DNA of 64,000 nucleotides from Polyangium fumosum (lineage in GTDB: Bacteria; Myxococcota_A; Polyangia; Polyangiales; Polyangiaceae), in the NCBI RefSeq assembly GCF_005144585.1, contig NZ_SSMQ01000050.1, positions 29,479 through 93,478 of the forward strand. The letters run 5' to 3'. The position numbers were made by a program, and so were the translations under genes. Position 1 is the stretch's first letter. Every line of letters begins with the position of its first letter. Below the pieces are notes generated by a model. That model was given only the letters and a program-made list of their open reading frames with translations, ran no database searches and was not told the DNA's origin. Shown in pieces: positions 57,678 through 64,000 of this stretch.

Positions 57678-59725
57678 AACGTCCTCAAATAGGCCACGAG
57701 GGCGGCCTTGTCCTCGGCGGAGAGCTGGTTCGTCTTGCCCATGCGGTCGTCGTTCTTGTCGATGAGCTCTTCGAGCGTGGCGAAGCTGCCGTCGTGGAAA
57801 TACGGGGGCGTGCCGCCGACGAAGAGCAGCGACGGGGTCTTGTATTTGTTGTTGTCCTTTTCGTCGCTGTACCCCGCGCGGACCGTCATGCGGGGCAGCG
57901 GCATGGGGACCCGGTCGGTGAACTCGGCCCCGGCATGGCACGATTTGCAGCCGGTCTCGGCGCTCTCGAAGACGGCCTTGCCGCGCTTCTCCACGTCCGA
58001 GGGCTCGGTCTTTTCGCGCGGCGGAGGGACGAGACCGCTGCGGAGGAAGGCGGCGATCGCGAGCGCCCGCGGGCGCGCTGTCTGCTTGTCGACGACGTGC
58101 CGCTCGTCCCAGCGATGAAGGGCAAAGCCCGCGAGGATGCGATCGACGAGGGTCTCGCTCTCGCCGTGCCAGCCATACGGGCCCTGGGCCGCGACGCGGC
58201 CGGCGAGCATGGGCGTTTGGCGGGCCGCACTCAGGTTGATGGTGCCGCCCATCGCGGCGAACGTGGCGTTCCCCCCCTCCTCCACGGGGGCGAACTCACT
58301 CCACGTGAACCCGTCGTCGCGGCCCTCGGGGTGGCAACCCGCGCAACCGAGCCCGCCGCTCACGAGGGGGTCCTGGGCGTCGTAAAAGAGACGGCGTCCC
58401 TCGGCGACGAGGGCGTCGTCGGGGCCCTTGCCGAGCGGAATGCGGACGACGCTGAATTTCACGTCGGCCTTGGGGTCGGGGAACGTGAGGACGGCGAGCA
58501 CATTCGTGGAGCGGCAAAAGACGTAGGCTTTGCGCTCGTCGGAGGAGAGCGCGAGGCCACTCGGCGCGGCGCACGCGGGGCCGCCGCCCGTCGCCCCCTC
58601 GTCGTGCAGGGGGTGCTTTTTCCCGACCATCGCCGCGGGGTCGATCGACGTCGCGTCGAGCTCGGACAACGTGAGGCTTCCCTCGCCGAGGACGAGCAGG
58701 GTGCGCGTCGTCGCGCGAACCACCATGGCGCGTGGCTGGACGATGTCGCCGGGCGGGAGGTCGAGGGTCGGGTCCTCGACCGGGATCGCGTTGATGTGCG
58801 CCCCGAAGACCGCGGGCGGCTTGCGCGAGGGCGCGAGCGGAGAATCGTCGCGCGGGAGCAAGACGTCGACGGTGGGCATGCCATACCAAACCTTGACGCC
58901 CGTGGCGCCGAGCGCGTGGCGCGCGACGTAAAGCCTGCGTTCGTCGGGGGAGAACGTGAGGGCATACCCGAGGGAGGCGTCCTCGGCGCGCGTGGTCTCG
59001 TACGGAAGGCGGAGCGGCGCGGCGGGGAGGCTGACGCGCTTGACCGTGGGATTGACTGTGCCGATTCCGTCGATCCGCGTGAGGGGGGCGCCGACGAGGT
59101 GGCTCACATAGGCGCGCGAGCCGTCGCCGAGAATGGCGATGCCGCGGGGCTCGCGGGCGACGTCGACGGTGAAGCGGACCTTTTTCGTTTCGAGGTCGAC
59201 GGCGGAGACCTTGTGCGTCCACGCGGACGAGACGAGCGCGGTCTTCTCGTCTTTCGTGATCGCGAGGCCCCAGGCGTCGGCGGGCAAGGCGATTCGCGCG
59301 GCTTCCACGAGGACCGCCGCCGGATCGGGCCGGATGAGGAGGAGCAAGCCCGGATCACGGATCGTGACGAGCACCTCGCCGCCGTCGAGCGCCACGACCT
59401 GCGCGGGCCGGCCCGGGAGCGGCGCAGTCGTCACGGGGTTTTTCTTGTCGAACGGGAGCGGCACGAGGTGAAGGGCGCTTCCATCCTCGTCGGCGACGTA
59501 GAGGATGTCCTCGGCAGGGCTCCGCGCGACGACGTTGCCTTGCCGGCTCGCCGCGGGCGTCTTCGCCTTCGGGGGCGGCGCGACGGCGGAATCGGCCGGG
59601 CCTGGCGCCGCGGAGGACGTCGCCTCGGGCGCGGGGCCCGTGGTGCTTTTCCCGCAGGAAGAGCACCCCACGGCGGCGAGGGGCGCGGCGAGGAGCGCGG
59701 CAGCGAGGAGGGGCGAGGTCCGCAT
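57674..59725 (-). CDS. Di-heme cytochrome c peroxidase-like lipoprotein with N-terminal propeller
   Basis: This protein of about 683 residues has a lipoprotein signal ending AAVGC (Cys21). The N-terminal 430 residues form repeated WD/YVTN-type blades (DILYVADEDGSALHLVPLPF, ALTFSPDERRLYVARHALG). The C-terminal part resembles MauG/CcpA peroxidases, with two heme-binding motifs, CAGCH in GCAGCHPEG and CKSCH in TGCKSCHAG, and the late KYKTPSLLFV with PYFHDGS. Such enzymes reduce H2O2 or oxidise protein substrates. The fusion with a propeller suggests a surface sensor or electron relay. It opens a minus-strand operon of four genes. The start at 59725 is 114 bases from the divergent exonuclease gene. 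Confidence 0.85.
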   Translation of the reverse strand: MRTSPLLAAALLAAPLAAVGCSSCGKSTTGPAPEATSSAAPGPADSAVAPPPKAKTPAASRQGNVVARSPAEDILYVADEDGSALHLVPLPFDKKNPVTTAPLPGRPAQVVALDGGEVLVTIRDPGLLLLIRPDPAAVLVEAARIALPADAWGLAITKDEKTALVSSAWTHKVSAVDLETKKVRFTVDVAREPRGIAILGDGSRAYVSHLVGAPLTRIDGIGTVNPTVKRVSLPAAPLRLPYETTRAEDASLGYALTFSPDERRLYVARHALGATGVKVWYGMPTVDVLLPRDDSPLAPSRKPPAVFGAHINAIPVEDPTLDLPPGDIVQPRAMVVRATTRTLLVLGEGSLTLSELDATSIDPAAMVGKKHPLHDEGATGGGPACAAPSGLALSSDERKAYVFCRSTNVLAVLTFPDPKADVKFSVVRIPLGKGPDDALVAEGRRLFYDAQDPLVSGGLGCAGCHPEGRDDGFTWSEFAPVEEGGNATFAAMGGTINLSAARQTPMLAGRVAAQGPYGWHGESETLVDRILAGFALHRWDERHVVDKQTARPRALAIAAFLRSGLVPPPREKTEPSDVEKRGKAVFESAETGCKSCHAGAEFTDRVPMPLPRMTVRAGYSDEKDNNKYKTPSLLFVGGTPPYFHDGSFATLEELIDKNDDRMGKTNQLSAEDKAALVAYLRTL

Positions 59726-59839
59726 GTCCCTGATTGGACAGCGAATATCATGGAGGTCCGCGGGGCGGAACCCGGAAAGGTGAGCCATTCCTGGCGCTAT
59801 CCTCGCCCGCGCGGAGGTGCTAGGGTCGCCCGGATCGCG

Positions 59840-61090
59840 ATGGATAGCGCTGAACGACGAGCTTCGTTTCCCCATGGATTCGCGGTGGTGGACGTCGAGA
59901 CGACCGGGCTGCGATGGAAGACGGATCGGGTCGTCGAGGTCGCCGTCGTGCGCACGGACGCGGAAGGCCGGGTGCTCGGGGAGCTGTCGACGCTGGTGAA
60001 CCCCGAGCGGAATCCGGGCGCGACGCACATCCACGGGCTCGGCGCGGAGGATCTCGCGGGCGCGCCGCGGTTTTCGGAGGTGCTCGCCGAGCTCGTGCAC
60101 TACCTCGAAGGCGCGGTGCTCGTGGGGCACAACGTGAAATTCGATCTCGCGTTCCTCGCCGAGGAGCTCGGTCGGCTCGGGCTCGTGTTGCCCGACGCGC
60201 CGCGGCTGTGCACACGTGAGCTCGCGATGCGGGTCTTGCCGGGCCTCGGGGAGTATCGGCTCTCGTCGTGCTGCAAGGCCCTCGGCGTCGACGGCGGGCA
60301 CGAGCACCGGGCGCTCGACGACGCGCGCGCGGCCGCGGGGGTGTTCGCGGGGCTGAACAAGACGGGCTTCTGGCGCACGTCGTACGAGAGGGAGCTGGCG
60401 ATCGCGGCAGGCGTGGCGTGGCCGGTGATCGAAGGTCCGTCGCGGATCGCCGCGCGGGGCGAGGCGCAGGCCTCGGCGGAGCCGTCGCCGCTCGGGTTGA
60501 TGGCGGCGAGTTTGCCCGAGGGGACTTCGAACGGGAGCGTCGAGGGATATTTTTCGGTGCTCGACGAGATCCTCGAAGATCGGCGCGTCACCGAGGAAAA
60601 GGCGGACCTCGCGCGGCGGCACGTCGAGGCTGCGGGGCTCTTGCGCGGGGATATCGTCGCGGCGCATCGGGCTTATTTGACGGGCGTCGCGCGGGCGGCG
60701 CTCGCGGGGGACCTCGGCGGGGGGCTCGGGGCCTCGGATCTCGCGCGGGTCGCGCGGCTCCTCGGTTTGCCCGCGGATTCGGCCGATCAGGCGCTCGTGG
60801 CGGCGCGGAGCGGAGCGGCGGCGCCTTCGCCGGGATCGACGCGGCCGCTCCGGCCGGAGACGTCGATCTGTTTTTCCGGGGACGGCGAGCCGTCGAAGGC
60901 TGCGCTCGAAGCGCGGGCGGTGGCGGCGGGGCTCCGCGTGCAGGGGTCCGTCACGAAAAAGCTCGACGTGCTGGTGATCGACGATCCGCATTCGCTCACG
61001 GCGAAGAGCCAGAAGGCACGGGCCTATGGGATCCGCGTGCTCACGGTGCCGGTGTTCCTGGCGCTCGCGCGATTGTCGGACAAGCAATGA
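59840..61090 (+). CDS. DEDDh 3'-5' exonuclease with C-terminal BRCT domain
   Basis: This 416-residue protein has an N-terminal DnaQ-like exonuclease, residues 10-180. Asp18 and Glu20 lie in VVDVETTGL, GHNVKFDLAFL carries the second Asp, and HRALDDARAAAGVF gives the HxxxxD set. The C-terminal 80 residues match a BRCT fold (ICFSGDGEPSKAALEARAV, GIRVLTVPVFLALA). The part between is helical (EEKADLARRHVEAAGL). It resembles the epsilon-like proofreading or repair nucleases that work outside the replisome, but the exact role is unknown. I take ATG 59840 as start because it gives a compact N-terminus. It is followed 89 bases later by nth, in line with a DNA-repair theme. Confidence 0.87.
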   Translation: MDSAERRASFPHGFAVVDVETTGLRWKTDRVVEVAVVRTDAEGRVLGELSTLVNPERNPGATHIHGLGAEDLAGAPRFSEVLAELVHYLEGAVLVGHNVKFDLAFLAEELGRLGLVLPDAPRLCTRELAMRVLPGLGEYRLSSCCKALGVDGGHEHRALDDARAAAGVFAGLNKTGFWRTSYERELAIAAGVAWPVIEGPSRIAARGEAQASAEPSPLGLMAASLPEGTSNGSVEGYFSVLDEILEDRRVTEEKADLARRHVEAAGLLRGDIVAAHRAYLTGVARAALAGDLGGGLGASDLARVARLLGLPADSADQALVAARSGAAAPSPGSTRPLRPETSICFSGDGEPSKAALEARAVAAGLRVQGSVTKKLDVLVIDDPHSLTAKSQKARAYGIRVLTVPVFLALARLSDKQ

Positions 61091-61179
61091 CCGAGCCGTG
61101 AGATTCGGGTCTCGCCAGGGTCGTTCGATTGGGGTAGGCTCGGGTTCGTCCTCACGGAGGACGGGAGGAGGGCATTCGC

Positions 61180-61803
61180 ATGGTCTCGATGTCGATGGTG
61201 ATCGAGCGGCTTCAGACGAAGTTCCCGGACGCTCGTTACGAGCTTGATTGGACGACGCCGCTGGAGCTGCTCATCGCCACGATCCTCGCCGCGCAATGCA
61301 CCGACGTGCGCGTGAACAAGGTGACGAAGACGCTCTTCCCGAAATACCGCACGGCGAAGGACTATGCCGAGGCGAACACGGAGGAGCTCGAGCAGATCTT
61401 GCAGCCGACGGGCGCTTATCGGCAAAAGGCGAAGGCCGTTCAGGAGACGTGCCGCGCGCTCTGCGAGCGGCATGGGGGCGAAGTGCCACAGACGATGGCA
61501 GAGCTCACGGCGCTGCGCGGGGTCGCGCGGAAGACGGCGAACGTGGTGCTGAACAATGCGTGGGACATTCCCTCGGGCATCATCGTGGACACGCACGTGG
61601 CGCGCGTGAGCCAGCGGATGGGGCTCACGACGCAGGCAAAACCCGAGGCGATCGAGCGGGATCTCATGAACATGGTGCCCGAGGCGCGCTGGACGAAGTT
61701 CGGCCCGGCGATGGTTCTGCACGGGAGGTACACGTGCACGGCCAAGGCGCCCCAATGCGGCGATTGCATGTTCTCCGACGTGTGTCCGAGGAACGACGTG
61801 TGA
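61180..61803 (+). CDS. nth: Endonuclease III
   Basis: This 207-residue DNA glycosylase/AP lyase removes oxidised pyrimidines in base-excision repair. The helix-hairpin-helix LRGVARKTANVVLN carries the catalytic Lys118, and Asp137 follows in VDTHV. The [4Fe-4S] cluster ligands are Cys186, 193, 196 and 202 (C-x6-C-x2-C-x5-C). Numbers are within one or two of the E. coli enzyme (Lys120, Asp138), which confirms the start. The ATG sits behind GGGAGGAGGG at 61161-61170. It overlaps the next lipoprotein gene by four bases (GTGA). Confidence 0.97.
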   Translation: MVSMSMVIERLQTKFPDARYELDWTTPLELLIATILAAQCTDVRVNKVTKTLFPKYRTAKDYAEANTEELEQILQPTGAYRQKAKAVQETCRALCERHGGEVPQTMAELTALRGVARKTANVVLNNAWDIPSGIIVDTHVARVSQRMGLTTQAKPEAIERDLMNMVPEARWTKFGPAMVLHGRYTCTAKAPQCGDCMFSDVCPRNDV

Positions 61804-62378
61804 GCCGGGGGCCACGCGGACGGGACGGAGTGGGCCGTCTCGGGGCGGTCGTCTTGGCGGCGCTGGTGGTCCTCGGGGTGGGCTGCGGCAACGACGCGCG
61901 CGGCGATCAGGACGGGTGTGCGCCGAGCTGCCCGACGCTCTGCACGCCGAGCAGCAAGACCTGCAAGGGCACGGTCGCGGAGACGTGCGCGGCCGACGGG
62001 CAATCGCGGGAGAGCGTCGATTGCGCGACCGAGGGCCTCGTCTGCGCCGAGGGGGCGTGTTTGCCGAGCGAGCCGTGTGGCGACGGGGCGTGTTTGCCGA
62101 GCGAGCCGTGCGGCGACGGGGCATGCAGCGACGGCGAGACGTTCGCCTCCTGCCCCGAGGATTGCGAGCCCGTCTGCGAGCCGAACACGAAGATGTGCGA
62201 GGGGAACGTCGCGAAGGTCTGCGCGGCCGACGGAGGGTCGTGGATGACGTTCGATTGCACGCTCGCGATCCTGGTCTGCCACGAAGGGTCGTGCTTCGGG
62301 AGCAGCGTCTGCGGCGACGGCGCCTGCATCGGACCCGAGACGCCCGCCTCCTGCCCCGACGACTGCCCGGGCCCGTGA
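61800..62378 (+). CDS. Cysteine-rich lipoprotein
   Basis: This 192-residue lipoprotein begins at GTG 61800, overlapping the nth stop (GTGA). A further GTG at 61830 is an alternative. The signal ends VLGVGC. The mature part holds over twenty Cys in repeated EGF-like knots: CTPSSKTCKGTVAETCAADG, the pair CLPSEPCGDGA repeated exactly, and SCPEDC and SCPDDC endings. Cys-rich proteins of this sort are common surface or stalk proteins in myxobacteria. Function is unknown. The 33-base exact duplication at 62055-62120 is described separately. Confidence 0.75.
   Translation: MSRGPRGRDGVGRLGAVVLAALVVLGVGCGNDARGDQDGCAPSCPTLCTPSSKTCKGTVAETCAADGQSRESVDCATEGLVCAEGACLPSEPCGDGACLPSEPCGDGACSDGETFASCPEDCEPVCEPNTKMCEGNVAKVCAADGGSWMTFDCTLAILVCHEGSCFGSSVCGDGACIGPETPASCPDDCPGP
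62055..62120 (+). repeat. 33-bp in-frame direct repeat within the Cys-rich lipoprotein gene
   Basis: Two near-identical 33-base units (starts 62055 and 62088, differing by one base, T for C in a third position) encode 11 residues each, beginning ACLPSEPCGDG. The even spacing of 33 bases keeps the frame. It looks like a recent in-frame duplication that added one disulfide knot. Copy number could vary between strains. Confidence 0.85.
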
Positions 62379-62729
62379 TGTGTGCCGGGACCCAAGATCG
62401 AGGGTCGCCGGCGCCACGACCGAGGTCCCAGGGCGCGGAAACCAGGATTCCCCCGCTCGAACAAGGGCTCCCCCCGCTCCGGAGAACGATCCCCCCGGGG
62501 GATCACGTCCCGGGAGCAGGGGGGTGTAAGACCGGACACGGGGGATCACGTTCCGGAGCAGGGGGATCACTTCCGGGAGCAGGGGGATCACTTCCGGGGA
62601 GGGGGGGAATGTGAAGTCGGATACGGGGGTCGACGTTCCGGAGGGGGGGAATCACCTCGGGGAGCGGGGGAGTGACTGCGGGCGCGGAACGTTTGCGATC
62701 GCGCGGGGCGAGGGGGTACCTTCCGCCGC
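62379..62729. repeat. Gene-free interval with a G-rich ~21-bp repeat array
   Basis: Between 62500 and 62690 the plus strand shows GGGGGATCACNTCCGGGAGCA-like units, with GATCAC at 62501, 62544, 62565 and 62586, an AATCAC copy at 62650, and TGTAAG/TGTGAAG variants at 62525 and 62610. The spacing is 21 bases or small multiples. Each unit starts with a run of four to seven G. The 21-base period leaves several frames open and gives heptad PPLPGSD-like repeats on the minus strand, but I see no ribosome site. No CRISPR-type unique spacers are present. The part 62379-62460 has no feature I can name. Confidence 0.65.
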
Positions 62730-63854
62730 GTGATTCGTCCCTGCATGCGCCTGTGGCTCCCTGCCCTCGCCGCCCTCGCCGGTTGCGCCCAGCAGCCGAG
62801 CGACGGGAACGGAAAGGACGACGCGGGCGCGGGGCCCCCAGCGATCGACGGCGGCGATGTGCCAGACGCGTCCACGACGGCGACGGCGGCAGCCACGCCC
62901 GAGGAGAAGGGGCCCTGCGCGGGGAAGGCGGAGGGGGCACTCGCCTGCGAGGGCGAAAGCGTGGTGCGTTGCGCCGGGACGGGGCGCGCGCAGGAGGCCG
63001 TGAAGACGTGCCTCGACATCGAGCGTTGCGAGGCAGGCGCATGCGCGCCGGCGTGTCCCAAGGGCGAGGTGTACGTGCCCGCGACGGGGCCCGCGGGGTT
63101 CACGATGGGCAAGAACCTGTCGGCCTACGGATTCGGCAACCGCAAATCGGGCTATCACGGCAAGGGGCGCGCGGACCTGCCGCACAAGGTGGTCCTGACG
63201 AAGCCGTTCTGCATGGACCAGACCGAGGTGACGGCAGGCGCCATGAAGAAATGCGTCGAGGAGAAGGGCTGCAAAGCGCCGCAGCGGACGGATCGATGGA
63301 TCACGTACCCCGACAAGCCAGACTACCCGGTGAACCTGGTCGATTATCCGATGTCGAAATACTATTGCGAGCAGTACGACAAGCGGCTGCCGACCGAGGC
63401 GCAATGGGAGTGGGCGGCGACGGGGGGCGACGGCCGCTCATGGCCCTGGGGCGAGGAGGAGCCGACGTGCGAGCACACCGATTTCACGCAGGCGATCCTG
63501 ATCTCGCCAGGCGGCGACAGCGGTTGCCACGGCGGCGGGCCCTCGAAGGTAGGAGCGCACCCCAAAGGGGATAAAATCTGGCCCGATGGGCCGATCCACG
63601 ACCTCGCCGGGAACGTGTGGGAATGGGTGATCGACAGTTACGTGCCATATTCGGGCAAGGACGAGGTCGACCCCGTGCACGAGCGAGCGAACATCGGGAC
63701 GCGGGTGGTGCGCGGCGGAGGATGGAACCGAAGCGGCCGCGGGATCCTCGCCGCCTTCCGAGGCGGCGCCATCTGGACGTACAAGGTGCCAGGGCTCGGG
63801 TTTCGCTGCGTGCGGAACGCGAAGGAGCGGGACGCCGCGCTGACGCCGCGCTGA
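62730..63854 (+). CDS. Lipoprotein with formylglycine-enzyme-like (FGE-sulfatase) domain
   Basis: This 374-residue protein starts at GTG 62730 or ATG 62745. The signal (MRLWLPALAALAGC) predicts a lipoprotein. After an Asp/Ala-rich linker come five closely spaced Cys (CAGKAEGALACEGESVVRC and others), then a C-terminal FGE-sulfatase fold at about residues 120-365. That fold shows TMGKNLSAYGFGNR, CMDQTEVTAGAMKKC, RLPTEAQWEWAATGG, HDLAGNVWEWV and the end VRGGGWNRSGRGILAAFR. The catalytic Cys pair of true formylglycine-generating enzymes is not where I would expect, so it may be a binding or structural relative. No sulfatase gene is near. Confidence 0.78.
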   Translation: MIRPCMRLWLPALAALAGCAQQPSDGNGKDDAGAGPPAIDGGDVPDASTTATAAATPEEKGPCAGKAEGALACEGESVVRCAGTGRAQEAVKTCLDIERCEAGACAPACPKGEVYVPATGPAGFTMGKNLSAYGFGNRKSGYHGKGRADLPHKVVLTKPFCMDQTEVTAGAMKKCVEEKGCKAPQRTDRWITYPDKPDYPVNLVDYPMSKYYCEQYDKRLPTEAQWEWAATGGDGRSWPWGEEEPTCEHTDFTQAILISPGGDSGCHGGGPSKVGAHPKGDKIWPDGPIHDLAGNVWEWVIDSYVPYSGKDEVDPVHERANIGTRVVRGGGWNRSGRGILAAFRGGAIWTYKVPGLGFRCVRNAKERDAALTPR

Positions 63855-63958
63855 CGCCGCGGTCTCTCCTTGGGCCGTCGCGCCGGGGCGCTGCCCCGGA
63901 CCCCGCGGGGGGCTGTCCGCCCCCTCGACCCCGGACCAGCGAGGCGCTGGACCCAGGG

Positions 63959-63989
63959 TTGAAAAACTGCGCTCCGCGCAGTTTTTCAA
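63959..63989. terminator. Strong hairpin downstream of the last gene
   Basis: A perfect inverted repeat of 14 bases, TTGAAAAACTGCGC at 63959-63972 and its complement at 63976-63989, surrounds a TCC loop. On either strand the stem ends in a run of T, so it may be a bidirectional terminator. It is preceded by GC-rich dyad sequences (CGGACCCCGCGGGGGG, 63898-63912). The AT-rich arms inside this GC-rich DNA stand out, and similar blocks may be a dispersed element in this genome. No gene is recognised in 63855-64000. Confidence 0.6.
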
Positions 63990-64000
63990 ACAGGCCGACG

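Noticed and set aside
62500..62690. CRISPR array or coding PPLPGSD heptads
   Set aside because: Spacing is tandem with degenerate units, and there is no start codon with a ribosome site for the minus-strand frame.

Overview
The window looks like chromosomal DNA of a very GC-rich deltaproteobacterial predator or soil bacterium, most likely a myxobacterium of the Polyangiales (Sorangium/Polyangium-like). The support is indirect. Codon third positions are almost all G/C. Lipoproteins are abundant, including a cysteine-rich one with CGDGAC/SCPxDC motifs. There are large Ser/Thr kinase-ATPase fusions, multi-PAS hybrid kinases, and DUF2169/pentapeptide type VI secretion cassettes. I see no rRNA, tRNA, CRISPR array, insertion sequence or integrase.

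Layout. 1-8.3 kb: the tail of an unknown gene, a membrane PAS-rich histidine kinase, a secreted barrel-like protein and a 1297-residue double hybrid kinase. 8.3-11.4 kb: a three-gene copper-type operon on the minus strand (His-tailed lipoprotein, TolC-like protein, Tat-type multicopper oxidase). 11.5-14.5 kb: L-serine dehydratase, hydroxyethylthiazole kinase (thiM) and a lipoprotein on the plus strand. 14.5-22.4 kb: type VI-type cassette 1 on the minus strand, in transcription order VgrG, DUF2169+pentapeptide, pentapeptide, DUF3540, DUF4150 (PAAR-like), barrel protein. 22.4-26.6 kb: small membrane proteins, a c-type heme lipoprotein, a SpoIIAA-like protein and an AAC(6')-like acetyltransferase. 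26.7-29.5 kb: an AAA/ABC-type ATPase overlapping a DUF4276/TOPRIM-like gene (possible defence pair), then an unknown gene and a 42-bp minisatellite. 29.7-36.1 kb: two tandem paralogous Ser/Thr kinase-AAA proteins. 36.1-38.4 kb: egtD-egtB for ergothioneine. 38.4-41.0 kb: gpsA and an FGGY sugar kinase. 41.1-52.6 kb: cassette 2, with the same five-gene order as cassette 1, extended by a stand-alone DUF2169 protein and a propeller-like protein. 52.7-64 kb: an M1-like metallopeptidase lipoprotein, more lipoproteins, a serine hydrolase and di-heme cytochrome operon, a DEDDh exonuclease with BRCT domain, nth, a Cys-rich lipoprotein, a 21-bp G-rich repeat array, a formylglycine-enzyme-like lipoprotein and a terminal hairpin.

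How it fits together. The dominant theme is envelope and secretion. Two paralogous VgrG-spike cassettes carry their own PAAR-like tips, DUF2169 adaptor candidates and pentapeptide proteins, but no sheath, tube, baseplate or ClpV genes. They must therefore rely on a type VI machine encoded elsewhere. Genes in each cassette are mostly spaced by under 60 bp or overlap by 4 bp, so each is probably one transcript. The most novel-looking points are the duplicated cassette with its diverged VgrG C-termini, the LPF-motif linker in the stand-alone DUF2169 protein, and the ATPase/DUF4276 pair. The kinase-AAA twins and two minisatellites whose periods (21 and 42 bp) are multiples of seven codons also stand out. 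All family assignments come from reading motifs by eye; no database search was possible.
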